A stretch of DNA of 36,257 nt from JBEEJZ01 sp046046915 (lineage in GTDB: Bacteria; Pseudomonadota; Gammaproteobacteria; Burkholderiales; Burkholderiaceae_C): contig JBJOIT010000029.1 in the NCBI GenBank assembly GCA_046046915.1, forward strand, positions 1 through 36,257, read 5' to 3'. The notes under the pieces were generated by a model. It was not told the DNA's origin and made no database searches. It saw only the letters and a program-made list of their open reading frames with translations. The position numbers and the translations under genes are program-made. Positions 1 to 7,194 of this stretch are shown here, piece by piece (position 1 is the first letter of the stretch; each line of letters starts with the position of its first letter).

Positions 1-552
1 GTGGGGCACGAAACCGATTTCACCATTGCCGACTTTGTGGCGGATGTTCGGGCACCCACGCCCACGGCGGCGGCCGAGCTCGTGTCGCAACCCCGCGCTG
101 CCCTGCTGGCCGAGGCCACCCAAACTGAAAATCGCTTGCAGCGTGCCTTGCTTCGCCAGCTCGACCAGGCCGCCCAGCGTACCGACCGTGCCGCCGCCCG
201 CCTGGGCCGGCCCTCCGAGCGCATCATGCAAAGCCGTGGTCGGCTCCAAACCCTGGCTCAGGGTCTCGCCATGGCCAGCCACCGCGCCCAGGAACAGCGC
301 CAACGCCGCCTGCTCTTGTTGGAAAACCGGCTGTCGGCTTGCCTTACTCAGATGCTGCCGCGCCGCAGCGACCGCCTGGAGCAACTCGCCGTGCGCCTTG
401 AGTTACTCAACCCTCGCCATGTGCTCGAACGCGGCTTTGTGATGCTCACCAATGCCCAAGGTCTACCAGTCACCAGCGTGCATCAAACCCAACCTGGCCA
501 ACATTTGCGCGCCGCCCTTGCCGACGGTGAGGTTGATGTGACGGTTGTCTAG
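1..552 (+). CDS. xseA: Exodeoxyribonuclease VII large subunit, C-terminal part (5' end outside window)
   Basis: The first 183 visible codons match the C-terminal half of XseA, the catalytic large subunit of exonuclease VII, which degrades single-stranded DNA in the cytoplasm into short oligonucleotides and acts in mismatch repair and recombination. The window opens on the conserved stretch GHETDFTIADFVADVRAPTP and continues with the family signature PTAAAEL. A long, charged, Arg/Gln-rich helical region (about residues 30-135) follows, as expected for the coiled-coil arm that binds XseB. The end, with RGFVMLTN and DGEVDVTVV, is the usual XseA C-terminal beta segment, so the 3' end is intact. 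The true start lies upstream of base 1. sodB follows in the same direction after about 90 bases. Confidence 0.95.
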   Translation: MGHETDFTIADFVADVRAPTPTAAAELVSQPRAALLAEATQTENRLQRALLRQLDQAAQRTDRAAARLGRPSERIMQSRGRLQTLAQGLAMASHRAQEQRQRRLLLLENRLSACLTQMLPRRSDRLEQLAVRLELLNPRHVLERGFVMLTNAQGLPVTSVHQTQPGQHLRAALADGEVDVTVV

Positions 553-641
553 CAAGCGCTGCCTTTGTTTCTACAATTGGCAAGCGGGTAGCGCTCGGCG
601 TCTATCCCTGTCCCTTCAACACCCGATTCAAGAGGAAATTC

Positions 642-1223
642 ATGGAACACACCCTGCCAGCACTGCCGTTCGCCATTGACGCATTGGCACCCCATTACTC
701 CAAGGAAACCCTGGAGTTTCACCACGGCAAGCACCACAACGCCTACGTTGTGAACCTGAACAACCTGCAAAAGGGCACCGAATTCGAATCGATGACCCTT
801 GAAGAGATCATCAAGAAGTCCAGCGGTGGCGTGTACAACAACTCGGCCCAAATCTGGAACCACACCTTTTTCTGGAACTGCATGAAGCCCAACGGCGGCG
901 GCGAGCCCACCGGCGCCCTGGCTGACGCGATCAACGCCAAGTGGGGCAGCTACGCCGCTTTCCGTGAGGCCTTTGTCAAGTCTGCAGTCGGCAACTTTGG
1001 CTCTGGCTGGACCTGGCTGGTGAAGAAGGCAGACGGCTCTGTCGACATCGTCAACATGGGCGCTGCTGGCACCCCCCTGACCACCGCCGACAAGGCCTTG
1101 CTGACCGTTGACGTGTGGGAACACGCCTACTACATCGACTACCGCAACCTGCGCCAGAAGTTCGTCGAGACCTTCCTCGACAAGCTGGTTAACTGGGAAT
1201 TCGTTCAGGCCAACTTCGCCTGA
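642..1223 (+). CDS. sodB: Iron superoxide dismutase
   Basis: A 193-residue protein with the full Fe/Mn superoxide dismutase fold; it converts superoxide to peroxide and oxygen in the cytoplasm. All four metal ligands are visible: His in the LEFHHGKHHNAYV helix, His in QIWNHTFFW, and Asp and His in TVDVWEHAYYIDYRN. The QIWNHTFFW region and the length of 193 favour the iron-type SodB over MnSOD. The start ATG is preceded by an AGAGGA ribosome site at 631-636. The gene is probably its own unit: a strong terminator follows directly and the next gene is convergent. Iron specificity is inferred from family resemblance, since a few second-sphere residues decide it. Confidence 0.97.
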   Translation: MEHTLPALPFAIDALAPHYSKETLEFHHGKHHNAYVVNLNNLQKGTEFESMTLEEIIKKSSGGVYNNSAQIWNHTFFWNCMKPNGGGEPTGALADAINAKWGSYAAFREAFVKSAVGNFGSGWTWLVKKADGSVDIVNMGAAGTPLTTADKALLTVDVWEHAYYIDYRNLRQKFVETFLDKLVNWEFVQANFA

Positions 1224-1237
1224 TCTGCGCACCCATT

Positions 1238-1270
1238 AAAAAAGCCGGCCCATTTGGCGCCGGCTTTTTT
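1238..1270. terminator. Bidirectional rho-independent terminator between sodB and the DUF192 gene
   Basis: A run of six A precedes GCCGGC at 1244-1249; a 9-base loop follows, then GCCGGC at 1259-1264 and six T. The symmetric A-stem-T design can end transcription on both strands, which fits the convergent arrangement of sodB and the minus-strand gene ending at 1297. Confidence 0.93.
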
Positions 1271-1296
1271 GTGTCCGCGATCTGCGGGGCAGGCGC

Positions 1297-1749
1297 TCAC
1301 TGCCCGCCAGCAAAGATTTTTCCGCCCAGCTTGGATCCTGCCTTCAAGCCCTTCTTGGCAAACCAGCCCTGATTCATCTCCAGCACAAAACGCACTGGCT
1401 TGGTAGAGCAATGCGACTCGGTGGTTTGTGGCTTCATGTCTTCGATGTTGGTAATTTCGCCGTTGTCCAGCACAAAGGCCGCCGACAAGGGCAGGTCGGT
1501 GTTTTTCATCCAAAAGCACTGCTTTGAAGGCTGCTCGAACGCAAACAGCATGCCCTCGTGCTGCGGCATCTCTTGTCGAAACATCAGCCCAATCGCCCGC
1601 TGCTCTTGGGTCTGAGCCACTTGCGCCGTAATCTGATGCATGCCGGCGTTAATGGTCACGCGTGGCAGGTTCATTTGTGGAGAGCCCTCGGCAAAAGCCA
1701 CAACATGACCGGCAAAAACAAGTAGGGCAGAGGTAATCAGGTGTTTCAT
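1297..1749 (-). CDS. Exported DUF192 family protein
   Basis: A 150-residue protein of the DUF192 family, small periplasmic or exported beta-rich proteins of unknown biochemical role. The start at 1749 is chosen because it yields a clean signal peptide (MKHLITSALLVFAGHVVAFA). An in-frame start further upstream would put twenty residues in front of the signal. Family features include the MFR(Q)EMP segment after a QEQRAIGL helix, the CFWMKNTDLPLSAAFV core, and the C-terminal VLEMNQGWFAKKGLKAGSKL, which all DUF192 members share in form. It is convergent with sodB and shares its terminator. No catalytic function can be read from the sequence. Confidence 0.88.
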   Translation of the reverse strand: MKHLITSALLVFAGHVVAFAEGSPQMNLPRVTINAGMHQITAQVAQTQEQRAIGLMFRQEMPQHEGMLFAFEQPSKQCFWMKNTDLPLSAAFVLDNGEITNIEDMKPQTTESHCSTKPVRFVLEMNQGWFAKKGLKAGSKLGGKIFAGGQ

Positions 1750-1812
1750 GGCGGTCTTCTTCGGCGGGATAGAGCAAGTAGTCGGGCGGGTACAGGTATT
1801 TTCGAGCAAAAG

Positions 1813-2094
1813 CTACGGGGCATCGAATTGGCCAGCATTGCTCATCGCGCTGTTTAGCTTGATGACCCACTTTTGACGTTTGGTCAACGTCACCGGCACC
1901 CCAAACTCATCAAACATCCAGCTGGCCTTCGAGCCCAAATCAGACAACTTAGGCAAAAAATTGTTGACCTTTATCAACCACAAAGGCGGCAAGCTGGGCG
2001 CCTGTAACATGCCCTTGTAGGGCTCGTAAGGACCAGCCGGTGCCGGCGAAGGTTGAAAGTGCAGCGCCAGGGCCAGGAGACATTGAAACATCAT
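1813..2094 (-). CDS. Small hypothetical protein, possibly exported
   Basis: A 93-codon reading frame on the same strand as the DUF192 gene and 63 bases upstream of it. It begins Met-Met-Phe-Gln-Cys with a hydrophobic stretch LLALAL, which could be a weak signal sequence but lacks the usual basic residues. The rest has several Trp, Lys and Pro residues (LWLIKVNNFLPKL, ASWMFDEFGVP, QKWVIKLN) and looks like real protein rather than frame noise. No family is recognised. The ribosome site is poor (GGGGC six bases ahead). An extended start at 2139 is also possible. It could be a chance frame. Confidence 0.4.
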   Translation of the reverse strand: MMFQCLLALALHFQPSPAPAGPYEPYKGMLQAPSLPPLWLIKVNNFLPKLSDLGSKASWMFDEFGVPVTLTKRQKWVIKLNSAMSNAGQFDAP

Positions 2095-2230
2095 GCAAAA
2101 GCCCCGATGGCTGATAGTTGTTGTGATTCTTCGCAGCATAGATTTGCGTCATCTCATGGTGTGAGCCTGGGTTGAGCTCCAAAAATTCAGCAAACCTGGT
2201 GTTTCGTCCAGTGGGGCCGGCTCGTGCCAT

Positions 2231-2244
2231 GAGCCCCTAGGCTC
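2231..2244. repeat. Short perfect inverted repeat ahead of the small repeat protein gene
   Basis: GAGCC at 2231-2235 faces GGCTC at 2240-2244 across a 4-base loop, in the 200-base spacer between the two small ORFs and about 50 bases before the ATG at 2293. No T-run follows, so it is not an intrinsic terminator. It may be an operator or chance. Confidence 0.3.
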
Positions 2245-2292
2245 GCACAATCTTTACAGCCCACCGTACGTTTTCTTGAAGGAGTCACCCTC

Positions 2293-2535
2293 ATGGCTTT
2301 TTGGCAGCTGTTCAAACACTTCGCCGTTTCCAGCGATGGCGAAACCATCAACCGGGTTTCGGACCACATGAGCGTGTCGTCCAGCGGGGTGGTCTACACC
2401 CGGATGGGCAGCAACACCGTGGGCAGCGATGGGAGTTTTTTTACCCAAATGGGCAATGCGAGTTCTGATGGCAGTGTGCACCTGGGCAACACCGCCACGG
2501 GATTGGGCGCCGTGTTCAATGATCCCGATGCCTAG
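2293..2535 (+). CDS. Small Gly/Ser-rich repeat protein, unknown function
   Basis: An 80-codon gene supported by a good ribosome site (AAGGAG at 2279-2284, eight bases before ATG). The protein starts MAFWQLFKHFAVSSDG and then shows loose repeats built on S-S/D-G: SSDGETINR, SSSGVVYTRMG, GSDGSFFTQMG and SSDGSVHLG. Each unit places a hydrophobic pair after the SDG turn, so a small stack of beta hairpins is likely. There is no signal peptide or membrane segment. It stands alone between the minus-strand small ORF and the AbiE pair. Function unknown. Confidence 0.7.
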   Translation: MAFWQLFKHFAVSSDGETINRVSDHMSVSSSGVVYTRMGSNTVGSDGSFFTQMGNASSDGSVHLGNTATGLGAVFNDPDA

Positions 2536-2578
2536 TTGCATTGATCAGGTGGACGAAGGTTTTCGACATTAGCTTGTC

Positions 2579-2620
2579 ACGTCAAACGGAAACTGGTCGG
2601 TAAAATGCATGAAACGTCAA
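2579..2620 (+). promoter_or_regulatory. Candidate promoter/operator of the abiE operon (direct repeat ACGTCAA)
   Basis: ACGTCAA occurs at 2579-2585 and again at 2614-2620, 35 bases apart, just before the abiEi start at 2634. A TAAAAT box at 2601-2606 lies between the copies and could be a -10 element; the TTGTCA at 2574-2579 is too far (21 bases) for a good -35. AbiEi antitoxins are known to autoregulate by binding repeats at their own promoter, so these copies are the obvious candidate sites. The assignment is inference. Confidence 0.4.
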
Positions 2621-2633
2621 TCAAAAAATAGTC

Positions 2634-3245
2634 ATGTTTGCTGAAGCACTTCCCTCTGCCTCTTCGTTGAGAGGCGCTGCTGCGCAGCTCGCCGATGGCT
2701 TGCAAGCTGGGCGTGTTTACCGACGAGAAGAACTGGTGGGGTTGTCCACGTCCGTGGATCGGCATTTACGTGAGCTAGTGGCAACCGGCAGGCTCAAAAA
2801 GCTTGCCCAGGGGCTTTACCATGCGCCCAAGCAGTCCAGCTTCGGCCCGTTGCCACCGGCCGATGATCAGGTGGTGAGCGGTTTCCTGCGCGACAAGGCC
2901 TTTCTCGTCTTTTCTCCATCCGCTTACAACGCCGTTGGCTTGGGAACGACTCAGCTCTACAACACCACGGTGGTCTACAACCACAAGCGTCATGGTGTTT
3001 TTAAGCTGGGGAATCGGCAGTTTGATTTCCGGGTAAAGCCGCGGTTTCCAAAGAAACTGACGCCGGAGTTTCTCTATGTAGACCTGCTGAACAATTTGGA
3101 TGAACTTGCGGAGGACCGTGATTTGGTCTTACGCCAGGCACGTCAAAAGATGAACAGCTTCGAGCCCGCCCGCCTGCAGCGTGCGGCTGACAGCTTTGGC
3201 AACCTCGCCACGCGCAAACACCTGCGGGAGTGGTCGGGTGGCTGA
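2634..3245 (+). CDS. abiEi: AbiEi-type antitoxin / transcriptional autoregulator (type IV toxin-antitoxin, DUF6088-like)
   Basis: A 203-residue protein that by sequence and position is the antitoxin of a type IV AbiE system. Residues about 20-65 form a winged-helix segment (QLADGLQAGRVYRREELVGL, then HLRELVATGRLKKLAQGLYH), including the family hallmark of a basic wing ending in GLYH. The second part (residues 75-203) carries the AbiEi C-terminal alpha/beta region with LVFSPSAYNAVGLGTTQLYN. In this class the antitoxin does not bind the toxin but represses the promoter and counteracts toxin activity. The stop overlaps the GTG start of the toxin gene by eight bases, so translation is coupled. 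No clear ribosome site precedes the ATG. GC content is lower than in the flanking housekeeping genes, which suits horizontally moved defence DNA. Confidence 0.85.
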   Translation: MFAEALPSASSLRGAAAQLADGLQAGRVYRREELVGLSTSVDRHLRELVATGRLKKLAQGLYHAPKQSSFGPLPPADDQVVSGFLRDKAFLVFSPSAYNAVGLGTTQLYNTTVVYNHKRHGVFKLGNRQFDFRVKPRFPKKLTPEFLYVDLLNNLDELAEDRDLVLRQARQKMNSFEPARLQRAADSFGNLATRKHLREWSGG

Positions 3246-4182
3246 TTTCCTGCACGAACGTCGGGACTTTGATCAGTTGCTTGCCATCGTGGCTGATGAG
3301 CGCAGCCTCGACCCCATGCTGGTCGAAAAGGACTACTGGATCATGCATTGCCTCTGGGGCTTACAGCACCAAGGCTTCCAATTCGAGTTGAAAGGCGGCA
3401 CCTCCTTGTCCAAGGGGTTCGGCGTCATTCATCGTTTTTCCGAAGACATCGACATTCGTATCGAGCCGCCTGATGGCATGAACGTGAAGATCGGACGTAA
3501 TCAGGACAAGCCGGCACACGTTGAATCACGGCGTGCGTACTACGGGGAACTGGCTACTCGTATCTCTATCCCGGGCATCGGTCATGTCGAGCGCGACACG
3601 CAGTTCGACGACGACAAAATGCGCAGTGCAGGCATACGTCTTCTTTACGCACCGCGTACGACGGCGCTCGTAGGCGTCAAGGACGGTATCCTGCTGGAGT
3701 TGGGGTTTGATGACACGGCTCCAAATCGCCCCGTCACGATTTCATCCTGGGCGCTTGATGCCGCCATGTCGCGTGGAGTAAAGGTCTTCGATAACCGGGC
3801 GATGGCGGTGCCCTGCTATGCGCCTACGCATACCTTTGTGGAAAAACTTCAGACCATATCCACCAAGTACCGCCGTTTGGGTGATACACAAGCATTTCCG
3901 GCCAACTTCTTGCGCCATTACTACGACCTGTATTGCCTGCTGGGCCTCCAGGAAGTACAGGATTTCATGCGGGAGCCTGCTTATCAGCAGCGCAAGGCTG
4001 AGCGGTTTCGCACTGGGGATGAACAGACCATTTCAAAAAATCCCGCATTCATCCTTGGGGATGTTGCCGAGCGTCAGCGATTTGCTCTGGCTTACCGCAA
4101 GACTGCGGCGCTGTACTACCAGGGCCAGCCAGATTTCGACGAGTTGATAAGCAGGATTCACCTGAACATCGCAGCGATGTGA
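3238..4182 (+). CDS. abiEii: AbiEii-type nucleotidyltransferase toxin
   Basis: A 314-residue DNA-polymerase-beta-like nucleotidyltransferase of the AbiEii/AbiGii toxin family, the toxic half of a type IV abortive infection system. The GTG at 3238 is chosen because it overlaps the antitoxin stop and is preceded by GGGAG; earlier in-frame starts run deep into the antitoxin gene. Motif I is present as KGGTSLSKG at residues 52-60, with the metal-binding pair S-E-D-I-D-I (Asp70, Asp72). Later landmarks include LLELGFD and the helical THTFVEKLQTISTKYRR segment typical of the family. Related toxins (for example MenT) transfer nucleotides to tRNA acceptor stems and block growth. Whether this one does so is inference. 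It looks complete. Confidence 0.9.
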   Translation: MADFLHERRDFDQLLAIVADERSLDPMLVEKDYWIMHCLWGLQHQGFQFELKGGTSLSKGFGVIHRFSEDIDIRIEPPDGMNVKIGRNQDKPAHVESRRAYYGELATRISIPGIGHVERDTQFDDDKMRSAGIRLLYAPRTTALVGVKDGILLELGFDDTAPNRPVTISSWALDAAMSRGVKVFDNRAMAVPCYAPTHTFVEKLQTISTKYRRLGDTQAFPANFLRHYYDLYCLLGLQEVQDFMREPAYQQRKAERFRTGDEQTISKNPAFILGDVAERQRFALAYRKTAALYYQGQPDFDELISRIHLNIAAM

Positions 4183-4439
4183 TGCGGGCCTGCACGCCAC
4201 TGCTGGACAAACGATCAGCCCCCGTGGCTCACGGCATGAGCCTGGCGCTCGACAAAATTGTGATCGTGCCGACTTGGCACAAATGACACAAATGCTGTCG
4301 CACGATGCAGGGGGAAGCTCCCCGGGGGACAAGCAAAGGCAAGTTCAATAATGCCGGCGCCCGGGGAGCCCGTATTTGTCGCTGTCATCGCATAAGATGC
4401 CAGCAAAAGATTCAGAAATCGACATCAAGGGGAGATGGC
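4183..4439. other. 257-base spacer between abiEii and the truncated WYL gene; imperfect inverted repeat enclosing a tandem repeat
   Basis: No protein gene is visible. The notable element is ATCGTGCCGAC at 4263-4273 facing GTCGCACGAT at 4297-4306, an inverted repeat with one unpaired base. In the loop CACAAATG occurs twice in tandem (4278-4285 and 4287-4294). There is no T-run, so it is not a simple terminator. It could be the operator of the WYL regulator or a recombination relic. Near the gene, AAGGGGAG around 4427-4434 is a good ribosome site for the ATG at 4440. Confidence 0.5.
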
Positions 4440-5105
4440 ATGAGTGAGGTTTTGCGGCTTTACAAATATAAATGCCTCCTCAGCGCCCGGCGCGCCACCT
4501 CGGCCGAAGACCTGATGGCCGCCCTGGAGGTGTCTCGGGCAACCCTCAAGCGCGACATCGCCAAGCTGCGCGACCAGCTCCATGTGCCCATCGAATACAA
4601 CCGCGACCTGGGCGGCTACACCCTGGACCGGGGCCACACCGACACCGAACTGCCCGGTCTGTGGTTCAGCCAGGACGAAATCCTGGCGCTCGTCACCATT
4701 CAGCACCTGCTGGAACAACTCGAGCCCGGCCTGCTGGGCGCCAAGCTCAAGCCGCTCAAAGAACGGCTGGCCCAGCTCATGGAAAAACACGGCCTTGCCG
4801 GCCAGGATGTGGCCAAGCGCATCCGCATCGTGAGCGCTGGCAAACGTATGGTGGCCGCCAAGTCGTTTGAGGCAGAGGCTGCTGCCACCCTGGCACGCAA
4901 GCGCCACAACATCAGCCACTTCAGCCGGCAAAACGGGGAAACCACCGAGCGCCACATCTCGCCCCAGCGCCTGGTGCACTACCGCGGCAACTTTTGGCGA
5001 AGTTCACACCATGTCCAAAATCGCGACTCCCATCCTGCAGTTGGAAGAAATTCTCCAGTACATCCGGGGGAATATCGAGGTTTCTCGGGAAGACCTTGTC
5101 CTTAG
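4440..5105 (+). pseudogene. WYL-domain transcriptional regulator, cut at its WYL motif
   Basis: The first 186 codons encode an N-terminal HTH (RATLKRDIAKLR, residues 33-44) and the linker plus start of a WYL domain. They align without a gap to the intact regulator encoded at 12626-13594; by hand count 93 of 186 residues are identical. The match stops at N184-F185-W186, the position of the N-W-Y-L motif in the paralogue, at about base 4998. The remaining 35 codons to the stop at 5105 are a shadow of the helicase gene in another frame. About 136 C-terminal residues, holding most of the WYL ligand domain and the C-terminal extension, are missing and not found downstream. The ribosome site and start are intact, so a DNA-binding fragment may still be made and could act as an unregulated repressor. 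Otherwise it is a remnant. Confidence 0.85.
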
Positions 5106-6957
5106 ATTCCAGCTAACAGAGTCTGACTACACCAGGCTCCAGCGAAACCTTTCTACTAATAAGGAGTTTGAAGCGAGGGGCGGGCGCGCCGGGGGTGGTT
5201 TTCGGTGCCTCACTTCAGGCCCGATTGGGGCTGACACCGACGCTCGTGCCACTGTGTCCACGCTCTTGTCCGATGAACAGGAGCAAGAAGCCGCGTTGCG
5301 AATTGCAGAAATGTTCAATGCGACTCAACTGCGAAATATCCTCAAGCCTCGCTTGGTGAACGCGTTGCGGAGTTACAAACGCCATACCCTCGGGCGGGAT
5401 ACAAATCCAACAAAGGTGGAAGTCGCTGCTGCACTGATCATCGAAAACGGGACGGAGTTGTTTCGCAACAAGGAAATTCGCGACGCAATCGCAAAGCATC
5501 TTCGGATCAAGCCTATTGACAGGTGGCATGCAGGCCACAGAAGCTCCGTCCACTTTGTTGAACAGGCCGGGTTCCCATCTGTGTTTTCGGGCGCCATAAA
5601 TGGTGAGCGGCCAAAGATGATTACTTTTTTGAAGGAAAAACGTAAGACCCCTGCATTGGAGGCCTTTCAACGTAATGCAAAGAATAGATTACTTGGGGTT
5701 GCTCAGGATCAAGGGAAAAGAGTTCTTCTTCAACTCCCAACAGGGTCAGGTAAGACCAGGATTGCTGTCGACACCCTTAGAGAGTTCTTGACGGGGGACT
5801 TTCGTGACGAAGAACGTCGGGGGTATGCCGTCATCTGGTGCGCACATCAGGATGAATTGTGCGATCAGGCAGCGCAAACGATCGAAGACACCTGGGTCAA
5901 TTCGGATGAATCATGCCCACTAAACCTTATCCGGTACTATGGCTACACACCCGACGACGCGCTTGAAAAAGCGGAGGAAGATGAGCAGATCGGAACGCCT
6001 TCGATCTTGGTTACGACGCCAGCAAAGGCACTTCGCCTTCTAACGATGGATTCGACGTCGAACGAGTTCGTCGCTTCCCTTCAGACCAACACCAGATTGG
6101 TAGTAATTGACGAGGCTCATCGGGCTGGTGCACCAACTTATTTAGAAATCCTTTCGAAGTTGCCTCCGATAACCACCGTGATCGGACTCACTGCAACCCC
6201 ATATCGGCAAACATGGCTTGGATCGAACGGCACAGATGAGCTTCTCCGCCTCTTTAACGACCACGTCATAAAGCCTGAATCACTGTTTGAGGACTTTTCA
6301 GCGGCCAGCGATATGAACGCCAAACAATTCCTTCTCCAAAAGAGGATTTTGGCGAAACCAATCGTTTCCCAGATAAGGACAGGTAAAAGATTAAGTGACT
6401 CGAGCCTCACCCACGACACCGGGGACTATGAGGCAGATGCAATGGCTGTCGATTCAGCCATCGTACGGGATATCGCTGCTGATCAAGATCGAACAAGGGC
6501 TATCTACCGTGCTGTTTTGCCAGTCTTCAAGACGGAGGGGGCGTCGATCATGTACTTTGCTCCAACCATCCAGGATGCCTTGACTATGACTTTTCTGTTG
6601 AGAGTGGAGGGTATTGCTGCGGAGTGTGTCCATGCCGAGACACCAGATGGACTACGTCGCAAATACATCCGGCAGTTCAAGGATGGGCGGCTAAGGGTAC
6701 TTTGCAATGTTGAAGTGCTCACTACCGGCTTTGATGCGCCACGTGTGACGCATGTCGTCGTTGCAAGACCGACAGTGTCTCGGGTGCTCTACGAGCAAAT
6801 CGTAGGACGTGGCTTACGCGGACCGAGGTTCGGTGGAACAGAGGAATGCCAAATCATCGACTGTTTGGATACCGTTCCGAACAATCGGATGCAGTTTGGC
6901 TACCAGGCATTCCGCGAGGAGTGGGGTATCAGCGATGTCTCTGAATTGCGTTCTTAA
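5011..6957 (+). CDS. Superfamily 2 DEAH-type helicase, putative defence gene
   Basis: A 648-residue SF2 helicase. Motif I is LPTGSGKT (Lys248), motif II is DEAH (367-370) followed by RAGAP, motif III is TAT (394-396), motif V is TTGFDAP (571-577) and motif VI is QIVGRGLRG (596-604). The core resembles RadD-like and restriction-subunit-like helicases, but no nuclease or methylase domain is visible. Residues 1-60 (ILQLEEILQYIRGNIEVSRE) may be a small winged helix; residues 60-220 are not recognised. The gene is clearly AT-richer than its neighbours. The start at 5011 is chosen from the onset of protein-like sequence; it has no good ribosome site and lies inside the broken WYL frame, 14 bases past the point where WYL homology ends. 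A role in phage or plasmid defence is inferred from the AbiE pair nearby and the regulator remnant. Confidence 0.85.
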   Translation: MSKIATPILQLEEILQYIRGNIEVSREDLVLRFQLTESDYTRLQRNLSTNKEFEARGGRAGGGFRCLTSGPIGADTDARATVSTLLSDEQEQEAALRIAEMFNATQLRNILKPRLVNALRSYKRHTLGRDTNPTKVEVAAALIIENGTELFRNKEIRDAIAKHLRIKPIDRWHAGHRSSVHFVEQAGFPSVFSGAINGERPKMITFLKEKRKTPALEAFQRNAKNRLLGVAQDQGKRVLLQLPTGSGKTRIAVDTLREFLTGDFRDEERRGYAVIWCAHQDELCDQAAQTIEDTWVNSDESCPLNLIRYYGYTPDDALEKAEEDEQIGTPSILVTTPAKALRLLTMDSTSNEFVASLQTNTRLVVIDEAHRAGAPTYLEILSKLPPITTVIGLTATPYRQTWLGSNGTDELLRLFNDHVIKPESLFEDFSAASDMNAKQFLLQKRILAKPIVSQIRTGKRLSDSSLTHDTGDYEADAMAVDSAIVRDIAADQDRTRAIYRAVLPVFKTEGASIMYFAPTIQDALTMTFLLRVEGIAAECVHAETPDGLRRKYIRQFKDGRLRVLCNVEVLTTGFDAPRVTHVVVARPTVSRVLYEQIVGRGLRGPRFGGTEECQIIDCLDTVPNNRMQFGYQAFREEWGISDVSELRS

Positions 6958-7194
6958 TGCCCGTCGGTACCTGATGCGCAGGTGATATCCAGCAGAACTT
7001 AGTTGCAGACGGGACTAATTTAGAAGGGGATGCAGCCTTTGTATAGGGGTAGCTGTTTGTACTTTTGTAGCTTGGCAGATTTACGTTTTGCCCAATCAAA
7101 AGATACAGGTCCTGTTGTGGACCTCGTGCAAGCACGTCGGGTTTGCAGACCATCGTTATGCCAATCGTTGATTTACCAGACGGTCTAATGGCAT
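6958..7194. other. AT-rich orphan spacer after the helicase, with two adjacent hairpins
   Basis: About 240 bases without a convincing gene, of the same AT-richer composition as the helicase. AGGTCC at 7107-7112 pairs with GGACCT at 7119-7124, and CGTGC at 7125-7129 pairs with GCACG at 7132-7136. Read on the minus strand, the pair is followed by TGTATCTTTTG, so it could be a weak terminator for the operon ending at 7195. No part of the lost WYL C-terminus is recognisable here. The right edge of the transferred segment probably lies in this stretch. Confidence 0.5.

Noticed and set aside
545..577. sodB promoter TTGTCT with TACAAT
   Set aside because: The -10 looks good, but spacing of 21 bases to the -35 is too long for a confident call.
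549..1232. Minus-strand 227-codon frame across sodB
   Set aside because: It is antisense to a gene whose metal ligands are all intact, with no recognisable domain; typical of high-GC shadow frames.
4989..7066. ACTTTTG copies near 4990 and near 7060 as target-site duplication of the helicase segment
   Set aside because: Seven bases of low complexity in AT-rich DNA are expected by chance, and neither copy lies at a sharp right-hand border.
6929..7153. Minus-strand 74-codon frame after the helicase
   Set aside because: No ribosome site or domain, and it runs into the helicase 3' end; considered a possible remnant but not supported.
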